Source: Pratylenchus scribneri (Eukaryota > Nematoda > Chromadorea > Rhabditida > Pratylenchidae). Taken from it: DNA of 64,000 nucleotides. This document shows, one piece after another, positions 22,684 to 34,659 of the stretch. A program made the translations under genes and the position numbers. Where the stretch lies: positions 62,001-126,000 of the forward strand of contig JAQSEB010000107.1 of assembly GCA_030063045.1 (NCBI GenBank), read 5' to 3'. Positions within the stretch are counted from its first letter, which is position 1; every line of letters begins with the position of its first letter. The notes beneath the pieces were generated by a model. It had not been told where the DNA came from and made no database searches. It worked only from the letters and a program-made list of their open reading frames with translations.

Positions 22684-23626
22684 TTTTAGCTGCTTATTTT
22701 GATTATGATTATAATTATTATAGAAAAATTTTATGGGTTTCAAAGGAAAATATTTTTACCTATCATAAACATTATTTTATGCTCTATTTATCGATCAAAC
22801 ATTTAAAGAAAAAGCTATTTGCAAATTTCCTAGTTTATTCGGCCTTATTTTGTTTATTACTTTTAATTATGGTCTTTTTAGGAGTGCGAATAGAAAAAAG
22901 AATTAAAGTTTGAAAATACAATTTTTAAAAATAACTTCTCATGTTTGCGCGTTTCACCGAAAAGGTCGGAAATGCGCGTTTCATCGAAAAAGGTCGGAAA
23001 TGTTCATATTTCAATTTATAGGGATTAAACTAAAAAACCAATGATGTTTTCGGATTCAGCATGTTGGAAAACCCCTAAAACCAGTTTAAAAACATATGTT
23101 TATACATGTTAAACTAGCAAAAACATTGTTTGTTTGAAATACATGTAAAATATCAACAACATTGTTGTTTTAAAAGTTTTTGCGCAAAAAATGTATGTTT
23201 TTAAACTGGTTTTATGGGTTTTCCAACATGCTGAAACCGAAAACATCATTGGTTTTTTGGTTTAACCCCTCTAAATTGAAATATGAACATTTCCGACCTT
23301 TTTCGATGAAACGCGCATTTCCGACCTTTTCGATGAAACGCGCTAGCACCATAACTTCTTATTTAAGCATTACCTAAAATGTATGACCTATTCTATTCCA
23401 TTTAATCGATAATTCCGCCTAATTAAAACAGATTATTCCTCTTATTTTAGCCTAAACTAAAATACTTAATTTTATCTAGAAGATCTTGGATTAATTCCGC
23501 TTTTTTCTGTATCCCCAATCCCAATCACATCCACAAATAGGAATTCTAATAAATAACTAGGCTACGGCTACCGCTACTACATGTTAATTTTTTAGAAAAT
23601 TTAGAATTATTTTACAAATCATTAAA
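22684..23626. other. Divergent intergenic region with a foldback element
   Basis: Between the peptidase start (minus) and the F-box-like gene start (plus). Apart from the 411-bp foldback element nothing recognisable was found; a tttttag acceptor at about 23595 may be the spliced-leader site of the plus-strand gene. Confidence 0.5.
22940..23350. mobile_element. Foldback element with 9-bp flanking direct repeat
   Basis: The two ~190-bp arms are inverted copies of each other (gcgcgtttcaccgaaaaggt at the left, acctttt-cgatgaaacgcgc at the right). They meet around a short loop near 23140. Each arm contains a duplicated aaggtcggaaatg sub-unit. Direct repeats ataacttct lie at 22931-22939 and 23351-23359 just outside, consistent with a 9-bp target-site duplication as made by Mutator-like elements. 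No transposase; non-autonomous. Confidence 0.75.
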
Positions 23627-25112
23627 ATGAGTGAACTCCAACAACGAAAACGTCCATGGTATACCGAAGACATTCTCTACATCATTGCCGAGAGATTGCT
23701 CGCAAGAATTCCCGATCAAAATCCGCCATCAATTGATTTCCGTGAGCGAAATTGCTATACATATTTCATGGTTTGCTGCTAATTTGTTTTATAATTAAAA
23801 AATATCTTAAGAGTCATAAGGAAATGGCTATGCGGACTACTATCTCGCAGTTTGCCAAATTCAAGCGAATTGTTTTCAGCAAAGATGGAGAAGAGAAAAT
23901 CGAATTTTATAAGAATGACAGCTTCAAATTAGTTAGTTTATTTACTTTTTTTTCAATAGACAAAATATTTTAGTATGGTTATGGTTTACAATCAGAGGAA
24001 TTTGGTGGGCCTTACTATGTTCCGCCAGGAATGCTGGAATATATCATCGAAAATGGGAAACTCCGAGTCGATACAATTAAAACACAACGTTTTCTTCGAG
24101 ATGACCATTGTGTTGACATCAAAGAATATGGGGAAATGAACAGTTTGAAGGCCTTCTGTGCCCTTTTTCTTGGCAAACGTCAGTTTTATGCCTTGCCTTA
24201 TATTTAAACAATTTTGACACAATTTTAGAAGTTCAAATCCCAGATGGACTGATTAATAATCTCTTGGTCGAGAAATTCTGCATTGATGAAAAAACAATGA
24301 TCATTCGTATGTTTTTTTTATTTTTTAAATAAAATTGACATCATTTTTTAAAGAAAACAATTTCGAAGCAATTTTGGCCATTGATGCTGTTGAACTGAAA
24401 TTGGATATATGGGATATGCACACCAACTTTATCGATTGCAGCCAATATAATAGGTAATTAATATTTACAATCCTTGATCTTATCAATGAATAATACCCAT
24501 TTTAGCCCAATTATTGCCAAAAATACGACAAAAATCACCGTCGCTTGTGACTTCAATTTTCATTCATCAAAAGAAGATCGCGATAAATTTGTCACCAATT
24601 TTGAGACATTTTGCCCTTACATTATTCGGGTTTGCCCAAATCTCAACAATTTGCAATTCAAAATTTTGTCATGTACAATACTCGAATCAGTCGATTCTTC
24701 ACTTGATGAATACACTGACAATTTGTATTCCACAATCAAAGCAATGGAAACAGGCATTAAATCGATCAACATTGGCAAAGGCAATGAGCATTTACAAATT
24801 TCAATCGAGCTGCTGGCTACATTTATTCCCACATGTATTTATGATGTAAGTTAGATTAATTAAATTCAAATATTTTAAAAATTTGTTTTATAGAAACTTC
24901 CAATTCAAAGCCATGATTTGTTCAAACTTGGCTCTCCATCCACTGTTGAAAATGATTATCAATATGCACGTTACATTGCGCGCTCATTGGAATGTGTTGA
25001 TGCTTGTGGCCGAATCCATAAATTGCAATTCAACATTGCTGTGTTCAGAAATTGGTATAATTTATTAAATTTATTTGGGTATTTTATGTATTCTTTATTT
25101 CCGCCTTATTAA
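23627..25112 (+). CDS. Hypothetical protein with F-box-like N-terminus, 3' end uncertain
   Basis: Exons 23627-23770, 23812-23931, 23974-24178, 24229-24306, 24354-24453, 24506-24845 and 24894 onward; phases agree. The N-terminus PWYTEDILYIIAERLLARI resembles the start of an F-box (Pro, then Ile/Leu spacing), but the remainder of the box is too diverged to be sure. The rest (e.g. GPYYVPPGMLEYIIENGK, DIWDMHTNFIDCSQYN) matches nothing I recognise. Read-through of the last exon stops at 25112. Alternatively a donor at AAATTG|gtataa joins 25348 onward, but the join reads TGA at once. An acidic open stretch at 25348-25428 could be the original last exon in another phase. If it is an F-box protein it would act as a substrate adaptor in SCF ubiquitin ligases. 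Confidence 0.65.
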
Positions 25113-25724
25113 TTTGAAAATGCAAAATTACCCAATAAGCTTCTCTAAATTAATCACCGGGCTTAACCAAGCGGGCTACCCTAGGATTTCACGGGTGTTT
25201 ACTGTTTATGTTAAGATCCCAGGGCAGGCATAGAATCGACCTATAAATTGATAATAGAGGAATTCCTCCTGGGATGTTCAGAATTCTGACACAGATACCA
25301 GACTAAATAATTTTTTTTGAAAATATTTAATATTTTTTCTTTCACAGATTTGGATGATGAGGAGGAGAAGGAATATGGAGAAAATGATTGTGAAGAGGAA
25401 CCACATAAAGAAAGATGTTTTTGTTGATCTAAATTTCATTGCCGGGAAATAATTCTTGGATATAAATTTCACTTATTTTATTTGGATCTCGAATAAATCG
25501 TTTGCTATAAATAAAAACCTTTTAATAATTAATCTTTTGGTAAGATAAGATAAATAAGTTTATAGTTTTATTTAATCTTTGGTTTAGTTGCAAAGTTATT
25601 TTTTAATGGAAAAATGTGTCTTCATGTTCAAGTGGTTTATGATTTTGCTAATTTCAGATTTCATTGTCTTTTTCTATTGTATTTTTTACCAACATTTACA
25701 ATTGTTTATGTTTTGCCTCAAATT

Positions 25725-25990
25725 GTAATTACAATTACAAATGTTTGTAATTTGCCCCAACTTTTACAAATGTTTGTAATTTGCCCCAACTTTTACAAAT
25801 GTTTGTAATTTTCCCCAACTTTTACAAATGTTTGTAATTTGCCCCAACTTTTACAAATGTTTGTAATTTGCCCCAACTTTTACAAATGTTTGTAATTTGC
25901 CCAAACTTTTACAAATGTTCGTAATTTGCCCCAACTTTTACAATTGTTTGTAATTTGCCCCAACTTTTACAAATGTTTGCATTTTGCTCG
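25725..25990. repeat. 29-bp minisatellite, array 1
   Basis: About nine copies of tttacaaatgtttgtaattt followed by gccccaact. The same unit forms a longer array at 30990-31560. It is bounded by degenerate half-units (aattacaattacaaatg). Confidence 0.95.
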
Positions 25991-26516
25991 AAATATGTTT
26001 TTTGAAATCCAAATTTGACCGTAATTATTCAATGAAAAATATATTCTCCTATCTCGCATGATCTATAGTTTTACCAAATTTTCCAATAATTTCATTGTTT
26101 CCTCTTCCGAAAATCATGATTTATTTAAAGTAATTTACTTTTATTTACAACAAATAATTTTGATGACCAAAATAACTTCAATGAAAGGACTTCTAAAATT
26201 GGCACACATTCAACCAATAATTAACACCATGTGAGAAGGGGGACCGGCTGGCAGGAAAGAAGGGTGTGAGGCGCCAAATGCAAGGGGTTGCCATTGGGAA
26301 CGTCGCGCAATGTTGTAAAAGGGAAAAAACTTATATTAGGGGTGGATAAATATTGGATGGAGGAATACACATAAATTTGTAGTAGAAAAGGATATTTTAC
26401 ATTACGTATTTTATTTATATGTGCCTTTTTTTGGTCTCGTGCATGACATTTTTAATTTCATTTATTCTTTGCTTTTGTTGAAAGCACACATTTCTTTGTA
26501 GGCCTGTAGATTTTTG

Positions 26517-26525
26517 CAGGCAAAA
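26517..26525 (+). promoter_or_regulatory. Candidate trans-splice acceptor before ATG 26526
   Basis: tttttgcag|gcaaaaATGG: a strong acceptor 6 nt before the start codon. It supports ATG 26526 over the ATG four codons upstream. Confidence 0.45.
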
Positions 26526-29500
26526 ATGGGACATATTGAATCGCCTTCCAGCAACATCAGCAGCCCATCCATCGAATTTCAGCAGCCAATTTATGGCAAA
26601 TTTAACAATGTGGCCACAACAAGCAATCGAGACAGAAATGAACAAAAACAAAAATCAAAGGACATCAATAGTGGGATTTATGGCCAGCGAAAAGATAACG
26701 ATGAATTCATTGGAACAATGAATGGTGGATTAACGTCAGCCAGCAGAATTGGAAATCGAAGACAACAAAATTATTCAGTTGCTGGTGTCTTCAGAAATTT
26801 AAGGCAAATTTGTTCCACATTTTGGCGACAACTGATTACGGTAATTTTGAGCCATTTTGGAGGACAATCTTATCTTAATAAATAGGAGATTCTTTTTGAT
26901 TTTCGTTTTTCCCTGTGGGTTCTTTCAATGGAGAACAATCCAACCCAAAACTTGATGCCGTTTATAATAACTCGTCAAGTAGGGTGATTTTAGTAATAAA
27001 TTACAGAGCAGACATTTGGCTATCCAATGATATTAATTTTATTTAAAATGGTTCAGAATTGATGAAGCTTTGACCAAAAAATCATTCCAAACGATCTTTA
27101 CTATTGATTAGCAAAATTTTCAGAGTGTTTTTTGGGCACAACTTCATATAACATTAATATTATAAAATAGCCAAAAGTCTGCCCTTTAATTTGATAAAAA
27201 ATCATTGAAATTTTTCAGTCTTTGATATTTTTAAATGGCGACATCGTGTATTGCTAAATCATCCTAATAAATCAGTTTCCTTTTGATTTGCCCTATGGGT
27301 TTTTTTTTCAATGTCTTCCCATTAAATTCAGATATGTTTTGGCCAACACTGTTGCCATCATATAACCAGCAACATTTTGAATATCACAAAATGCTGGCAT
27401 CCACCCCGCATTCGGGCTCTCACCCTTCTGGCACCTTTTCTCTTCCTTTTGCTGGAAATTTGCATTTCGGCTTTTGGTCTTGCCCATTTCCTGAGGCTGC
27501 CACCCTCCTCAAATTCGTCGCCTTCCGCCTATTTCCTACTCGCATTGCTTTCTGTTTTGCTCATCGCCTCAACTTTTTCTGCATTGTTGGCAATTTTTAG
27601 GCCATCCCAAAATGGTACTTCTGCTTCTGCTGTTCTTCGCCTTCGCCCTTTACTTTTCTTGACAGTAGGCACATTTTTAAATTTCTTGATAAAAATTCCA
27701 ATGCCACAGTTCCTTTTCCCTTTGCTTGGCCTTCCCCTCCTACTGTTGCCGTTGCCTTATTGTTTCTACTTGGCCCCAACATTTCGCCTTCAATGCTCCA
27801 ATCGTCCATTCCTCATGGTCTCATTGGCCCTTTTGATTGCCTCCCTCCTCCTTTTGCGTCCCCTCCTCCAATATTGGTTGGCCAAATTACGGTTGGCTGT
27901 ATGCCTTCATCATTTGAAGGGCCATCCCTTGGAAGTGGCCACACATTTTAACACATTTTTGGCCAGAATGGAGGCAACCACCATTGAAGATGAACAGTGG
28001 GAATTGGCCACATTGATCGCACAATGGAAGGAGGGGTCAGTTTTGGCTAAAGGGGGATGTTTCAATACCCAATTTCGATACTTGGCTCATTCTTTTGGCC
28101 ATATCTCTACAAGGAAGCAGCCAATTTGAGAAGGCGATATGCCATATGAAAGCCCTAAATGTCCTCTAAAAAATGGCTTTTCTAATTTTTTGAAAATTTA
28201 AAATAATTTGTTAATAAATGGATTTTCCTATCAAAAATTTCGGGTTTAACTCAATGATATGTAACTTTTTAAAAGCTTGATAAAAAAATTTAAAATAGCC
28301 AAATTGTAAGAAACATTAGGCTTTCTAATAGTATATTGCGCCTTACCGGTTTGGCAATTACCTCGGTGAACAATAAACAAAACTATTGAAATGCCAGTAC
28401 TGTCTTCCACCATAATTAAAATAAACATCTCCAAAAATCAATCCTTTCTCTCAAAAGGTTTGGCCAACAATTACAAAGGGCACTTGAAGAGGCAGAATCT
28501 ACAGAACTTACAGCAAAATATGGCCAAATGGGAATGAAAAAATTGGAAATTGACATCGATTTGGATGAGGAGGACGAAAAATGGAAGGATGAAGGCAATA
28601 ATGGAAGAAAAGGGCGAAAAAGAAGAAGAAAGAATGGCAAGAGAAAATCCATTTTGATGAAGCGAAATGAGGGGGCAAAAATTAGCAATGCACAAAATAG
28701 CTTCAATGCCCTTGAAGGGCAAAGGCGGGTGCAATTCAGTCAATTGTTGTTGCTGCGCGAAATCAGTTCCGTCCAAAATGAGGTACGGATGAAAAAGAGA
28801 AGAAAATAGCAAAAAAAAATGATAAAAATTCGAAGCTTCCCTATAGTTAGAATGGGAGAAATATATTTTCTGAATTTGACACATCCTTCGGGAGAAGTCA
28901 ATTTTCTTCGAAATGGGAAACTTGAATACGGTGGATTGAATACCTATGCCATTCTTTTTGTCATAGCTCAACAAGGAATGCATCAATTTTGGAAGGCGAT
29001 ATGCCATTTTAAAGCCCTAAATGTCCTCTAAAAAGTTGCCATTCTAATTTCTTGAAAACTTAAATCATTTTGTGAAATAAGTGGCGTTTCCTTTAAAAAA
29101 TCGGATTCATTACTCTTAAAGGGAAGCAGCTTTTTCTGAAGCTTGGATTCCATAAATTTAAAAAGACCACTTTTTAAAGGACACCGATGAGCTTTTTCAA
29201 ATTGCCTTCCCAAATTAGCTATTGCTTCGTTAAGCTATGAGTCAAAAATTATCTACTTACTCAATCGGCGGTCTTGTCACTCTTTATCCCGAAATAATGT
29301 TCATTTGCCTTTTTGATTTTGATAAGTTCGACTCTTCTCCAAAGAATCCAAACATTTTCCTTTAAATTCACAGTTCATCTATTTTCATTAATTTAGAATT
29401 AAAATATTTCTTCCTATTGATCAATTCATTCCATGGTCCTTCTTTACAGATTGGCCAACTCGTTCGAATGGACCAACATCAGAAATTCGTGCTTGAAAGT

Positions 29501-30928
29501 CTCTATGGTCAGTCCATAAGGAATTAATCAAAACATTTGTAATTAAGCTGATTTTGTGCGCGATTTTCGCCTTAAAATGGACTCCGTCGGTCATTTGCGC
29601 ACCAATTCTGTCCATCAAATCTTCACACGTTTTGGCCCAGTCGAAACAATGCATTACACGAAAATGACGTCAAAAGAAGGAGGAAAGGGGATGGAAGAAC
29701 AAATTTATGGGAATTTGGTGGAGGGAAAGAATGGTGGAGCTGAAAATGGCCATCAGAAAATTGTGGCCACCGGAATTAGAATTAAAGGAGCAATGAAGGG
29801 AAAGAGAAAAGGAGGGGATCGCAAAGACAAAGACTACGCCACCATTGATAGTGCCGGCGAAGCAACAAACGATTTGATGCGACGGGCTGTGGCCAAATGT
29901 AAGCAAATTTGGGGGTGAAGGGTTAGCATACTATTTCGGTAGGATTGAAAAGCAAAGAATTTTAATAAATGTATATTTGTCCTAAACTAGGGCTTAAGTG
30001 ACGAGAGCTGGTCTAGGCACTCGCCATCGGGCCTTCGCCGGAGACCTAATAAGCCCCCGTGGCCAATGAATTGATAAGGATTAGAGGCGAATAAACCTTT
30101 TAATTATTCTTTATTAATTATGCGAAAATGTGATAGAAATGTGAAGAAAAGAAAAGACTGGAAGAGGAAAAAGGGTGGATTTATAAATGCGGATTGGGGC
30201 AATATTTGATAGGTAAAGTGACAGGGAGAGGGAGGCAAAAAAGTGGGGGTACAATAAGACAAAGAGGAAAGGTCTTGGGCATTGTTGGCATTGACAAGAA
30301 ATAAGTTCAAATTTTTACAGGTCTTGGCCAATCCACCTCCACGACACGTCCCCAACTCCAACCACAAGTGCCCTCTACGCCAATTCCCCAGACAACCCCA
30401 ACCGATCCCCAAGGCCCAATGGATGGCACGGGTCGTGGTGTTCAGCCACTGCTCATCACATTGTACGAGAATTTTGCAGCCAGAATGGGGCAACAACCCC
30501 AAAATCATCGAATGGAAGAAGTCAAAGAGGAGGAGGATGCTTCAAAGGAAATGGAAGAGGAAATAGAAGTAAAAATAGAGGAAAAAGCTACGGAAATGGT
30601 CAACGAAGAAACTCGTTTGGAAATAGAAGAAGAACGGGATGAAGAAGAGGAACAAAAAATTATTAGGAGTCATTTGGGGGAAAAGCCAAAGCAAAAAACT
30701 AAAGGAAAGGGGAAATGCAATTGCCCTTTGGGCGAAGATTGTATGATGGTGACAAATTCCAGGGCCAAGGCACAATATTATTATCTGAAGCCAGGCAAAA
30801 ATGGACGAACTTATGAAGTGATGGATGAGAGGATAAATATTGAAAGGGATGAAACGGATGAGGATGATGATGGGGATGTAGAACATGAAGACGAAGAGGA
30901 GGAATCATTATATTTTACTCGAAAATAA
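26526..30928 (+). CDS. Unrecognised multi-pass membrane protein with acidic C-terminal tail
   Basis: Six exons: 26526-26840, 27332-28035, 28458-28782, 29450-29507, 29548-29898, 30321-30928; 786 aa, every phase agreeing. Residues 1-105 are hydrophilic. Residues ~136-290 hold about five hydrophobic segments (e.g. TLLAPFLFLLLEICISAF, YFLLALLSVLLIASTFSALL, MVSLALLIASLLLL). Two N-glycosylation sequons (NIT, NGT) lie in or near the loops. After residue 340 comes a soluble region with a basic patch (GRKGRKRRRKNGKRK), then FVLESLYADFVRDFRLKM, a Pro/Thr/Gln stretch, a Glu-rich block and CNCPLGEDC near the C-terminus. The tail after that is acidic again. I do not recognise the family. It may be a nematode-specific channel, scramblase or receptor, but no catalytic motif is visible. 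Introns hold MITE-B, a duplicated repeat and repeat C. Confidence 0.75.
26946..27250. repeat. MITE-B copy 2
   Basis: Foldback copy starting caaaacttgatgccgtttat, in intron 1 of the membrane protein gene. Its inverted arm is shortened relative to copy 1. Confidence 0.75.
28065..28240 (+). repeat. Duplicated intron repeat, copy 1
   Basis: Shares aaggcgatatgcca, aaagccctaaatgtcctcta and flanking sequence with 28930-29105. Lies in intron 2 of the membrane protein gene. Confidence 0.75.
28930..29105 (+). repeat. Duplicated intron repeat, copy 2
   Basis: Direct copy of the previous repeat, in the following intron of the same gene; roughly 75-80% similar by eye. Confidence 0.75.
29975..30310 (+). 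repeat. Repeat C copy 1
   Basis: Landmarks: tcctaaactagggcttaagt, ggccttcgccggagacctaa, attctttattaatta, tttataaatgcggattgggg, caatatttgatagg, and a right end near ggcattgttggcattgaca. Fills the last intron of the membrane protein gene. Confidence 0.8.
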
Positions 30929-31933
30929 ATTAATTTATTTGATTTTCTAATAAAATTTTAATAAATGTGCAATTTAAGGGGTTGTCTTGCCCAAATATTC
31001 AATTTACAATTAGAAATGTTTGTAATTTGCCCCAACCTTTACAAAAGTTTGTAATTTGCCCCATCTTTTACAAATGTTTGTAATTTGCCCCAACTTTTAC
31101 AAATGTTTGTAATTGCCCCAACTTTTACAAATGTTTGTAATTTGCCCCAACTTTAACAAATGTTTGTAATTTGCCCCAACTTTTACAAATGTTTGTAATT
31201 GCCCCAACTTTTACAAATGTTTGTAATTGCCCCAACTTTTACAAATGTTTGTAATTGCCCCAACTTTTACAAATGTTTGTAATTGCCCCAACTTTTACAA
31301 ATGTTTGTAATTGCCTCAACTTTTACAAATGTTTGTAATTGCCCCAACTTTTACAAATGTTTGTAATTGCCCCAACTTTTACAAATGTTTGTAATTGCCT
31401 CAACTTTTACAAATGTTTGTAATTGCCCCAAACATTTAACAAATGCTTGTAATTTGCCCCAAACATTTACAAATGTTTGTAATTTTTGCCCCAAATTGTA
31501 ATTAAAAATGTTTGCGTTTTGCCTAAATTACAATTACAAATGTTTGTTTTTCTCAAATTTTAATTCTAAATGTATTTTGCCCAAAACACATTTTTGTACC
31601 GGTAATATTGGCTTTCTTTTTTCAATTCATTACACCATTCTTTTGATCAATTTTTTTATATACCTATATCTATTTTAATCCGCTCAATTTTCACTTGTTA
31701 AATGAGGGGATTGGGTGGGAATTTTGTTTGGGACAAACGTCGGCGAAATACATCCAATTATTTAATAATATTTTGCGGCCAGTGGATTGGGAATATGAAT
31801 TTTTCCTCACATTGTAAATGATCACACTGAAGAGAAACTCAATCTCCGATCAAAAACACTGCGTGCGTCCTTCTTCTTATTTTATTTTTTTGTTTCCCAA
31901 TTTGGAAAACATACTGTGAAAAAATCAAAGTGA
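30929..31933. other. Intergenic with minisatellite array 2
   Basis: Between the membrane protein stop and the mucin-like start. More than half is the 28/29-bp array; the rest is AT-rich with no gene. Confidence 0.6.
30990..31560. repeat. 28/29-bp minisatellite, array 2
   Basis: About 19 copies of the same unit as at 25725-25990, in the same orientation. Two length classes occur (attgcccc and atttgcccc); the 28-bp class is clustered in the middle, indicating local expansion of one variant. Confidence 0.95.
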
Positions 31934-33298
31934 ATGGCCTCAAGCATTCTTCATAGGCGAAATCTGGGCCTTCTGATTGTACTACTTCTTCTACGAATTG
32001 TTCCATCCAATTCAGCCCTTTACGATAATTATGATGATATGACTGGTTGGTTGAAGAAATATTTGAAGGAAATGTGTTTAATTTATGTAAATTAATCAAA
32101 ATCGAATGTTCAATTTTGTATATTTTGCATCATTTTTTAGTTTCATTCTCCACCTCCACCGAAATGACAACAACACCAATGACCACAACAACCAGCTCCA
32201 CCACAACAAGCACAAGTAAAAGATCCAGGGGATTTGATAAAAAATTGGGTGTTAATTAAAACTTTAAAAGGGAGAGAAGTTTATATTATTGAATCATAAA
32301 TTTTAGCCACAACTCCAACTACAACAACGACAACGACGACGCCTTCTACCACCACGACAACCAGTACTCCGACCACAACAACAACTTCTACGACCACAAC
32401 AACACCATCTACGACCACGACCACTACTACACCATCTACGACGACAACAACAATTCCATCTACGACGACCACAACAATTCCATCCACGACGACCACAACA
32501 ATTCCATCTACGACGACCACAATAACAATCCCGCCAACAACGACCACAACTATGCCTTCCACAAGCTCAACTACAACAACAAAGGCCACAACCACTTCGG
32601 TCGAATTAAATCCAATAGTGGACACCACATTAGCCGCAACCACCACAAAAGCGACTACATTGGCCCCATCAACGCCTATTGCCAGTACATCGGCTCCATC
32701 AACGCCTGTTGCTGGTACATTGGCCCCATCAACGCCTATTGCCAGTACAATAACTCCATCTACTCCTATTGCCAGTACATTGGCCCCATCTACTCCATTG
32801 GCCACCAGTATGGCTCCATCTACTCCCCTGGCTACCACAATTACACCGGTTGCCTCGAGTATGGCTGCCACAACGATAACCCAAACTACTTTGCCTCCGG
32901 CCACCACAGCCCAACCTCCAACAACCACAATGACATTGGCCTCTTCCACTGCTTCGGCCATCACAAATTCAACGTTGACGGCCCAGACAACGCCAATTGT
33001 ATCTACATTGGCACCAACAACAGCCACAATTGTCACATCAATTTCACCGGCTGCCTCAACCACTTTGCCGCCGGCCACTTCAACTCAACCTCCAACAACA
33101 ACGAAGGCACCTACCACTGTTTTGGCCAGCACAAATTCGACGGTGACTGCCCCACCAACGCCCACTGTAGGTGTCCAGAATGGTAGCACAACCAGCAACA
33201 ATGGCAATAGCACGAATTCTACAACGACTGCTGGAACAAATCCAATGACCACAATGCCAGCGACCACAATTTCGACTACGAAAACAAGTAGGCAATAA
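31934..33298 (+). CDS. Secreted Thr/Pro-rich mucin-like protein
   Basis: ATG 31934 opens a classical signal peptide: basic start, then LGLLIVLLLLRIVPSNSA with a likely cleavage after the last Ala. The frame is kept with exons 31934-32045, 32141-32215 and 32307-33298 (392 aa). The first donor (ACTG|gttggt) is weak, and alternatives at 32074 or 32090 break the frame. The body is almost entirely Thr, Pro, Ser and Ala. There are blocks of TTTTTIPS-type units, then about six units like APSTPIASTL, then looser TTLPPATTAQPP units. No cysteine domain or lectin fold is visible. The expected fate is dense O-glycosylation on the cuticle surface, gut lining or in secretions. The 265-codon open frame on the opposite strand is a shadow of the repeats. 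Confidence 0.75.
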
Positions 33299-34338
33299 AT
33301 GATATTGTGCAATTTTTATTTTTTTTTTACTTAATTGAATTCATATCTAGCACAAAGTCATCAATAGGGATAGGTTTCCTTCAATTTCAATTACCGTATA
33401 TGCTTTCCCACTCTCTAACAATTCCCCACCTTCGACTTTGAGTACTCATAGCTCGGGGTAGAGTGTATTTTAAACTTATTTCCCTAATAAGGCTCTACAA
33501 AATCAATATGTTCAAAATATCCACAAATAAAGGAATTAGACTAATAATTTTCCAATTTTTGATGGGTTGAAAAATAAATCCCCATGAGGAATTAAGAAAA
33601 TTTATTAGATTCAATTGCTGTAAAATGATTTTGACACAGAAAAAGTCCCTTGATTTGGTCATATTTTTCAACGCTACTATAAAATCCTCTATTATCTGTT
33701 CTTTCCAAAATTCCTCGTGATGGCAAAATTTATGGCCTTTCAAAAGAGTTTGCCCTCCCAATAAATTGTTGAGATTGGCATCAGACTGGGCAAATAAAAC
33801 ACCAAAAGAAAGGAAACGTGAAAAGTTGGGAAACGGAAGTGAATTGAATGGAAGGCTAATTGCCAAAAAAATTTGGTGTTCGACCAATTTTTTAATGTTG
33901 ACAATTGACAATGAAAAAACAAAAATTTTACTTAAAGTACAAGGAAATGTGAAAAATAGAAAAAAATGCCAAAAAGTTAGCAAGTCCATTAATTAACCAA
34001 TCGACATAGAAAAAAAACAAAAATTGGGTTGAGGCTTGCCAGTTGAGGTGAAGCTAAAAAATAAAAAAAAACAAAAACCACTACAGGGAAGTATAAAAAA
34101 GGCAAAATATTCATTTCACACATTCATTATTGGTCAAACGACTGGAAAAGGGCAAAAATTGTTTGCTAAATTGGATTCGACAGTTGAGGGGAAAATTACA
34201 AGGGAAAAAGCCATGTTTACTGAAATAGTTTATCCAAGTTTAAATAATGAAGATATTTATACATATTCGACAAGGATTTGCATAGCTTTTTTAATGGAAA
34301 AACATTAAATCATGGAAAAATATTATCTAAAAGTCCAA
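33299..34338. other. Intergenic; one unsupported open frame
   Basis: A 164-codon minus-strand frame (33989-33495) begins with a hydrophobic stretch and contains LLGGQTLLKGHKFCHHEEFW. It has no splice signals, no recognised family, and its ends are low-complexity Phe/Ile/Leu. It may be a gene remnant or chance. A plus-strand Lys-rich frame (34036-34308) is not convincing. Confidence 0.3.
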
Positions 34339-34659
34339 CTATAAAATAGTATGGCATATTTCTTTTTGATGAACCCGAAGGCGGAATTCCTCTCTTCTTT
34401 CTCCTCCATTAAATGTATCGGCCATCTGTTCCGCATGCAATTGCTCATAGGCAAGCATGGAACCGGCCTCGGTATGGGCCCAATGCAATTCTTGCCATTT
34501 TGGGCTGCCTCTGAGTAGAAGAAGGCCAACGGCCAATGATCCGGCAATCAACAGCACCGGCAATAGGAACAAAGCGAATAGGGATGGATCCTGTGAGGGG
34601 AAATGGATTAAATTAATGAGAATTTGAATATTTGCAACACTGAAAATGTCGAAAAAATT

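Larger units (their letters stand above)
25113..26525. other. Intergenic with minisatellite array 1
   Basis: Contains a possible orphan 3' exon of the upstream gene (25348-25428), the 29-bp minisatellite, and about 500 bp of AT-rich sequence before the next gene. Nothing else was recognised. Confidence 0.45.

Noticed and set aside
28471..29007. 178-codon minus-strand frame
   Set aside because: Antisense to exon 3 and an intron of the membrane protein gene; low-complexity Phe/Ser.
30542..30908. Minus-strand frames opposite the acidic tail
   Set aside because: Shadows of the Glu-rich coding sequence.
25725..31560. Regular short repeats reminiscent of a CRISPR array
   Set aside because: Units are directly adjacent with no unique spacers; eukaryotic minisatellite.
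32281..33078. Long minus-strand open frame rich in Val/Gly
   Set aside because: Mirror image of the Thr-rich coding repeats of the mucin-like gene; no splice or start context.
33495..33989. 164-codon minus-strand open frame with hydrophobic start
   Set aside because: No family, no splice signals, low-complexity ends; mentioned only as an intergenic note.
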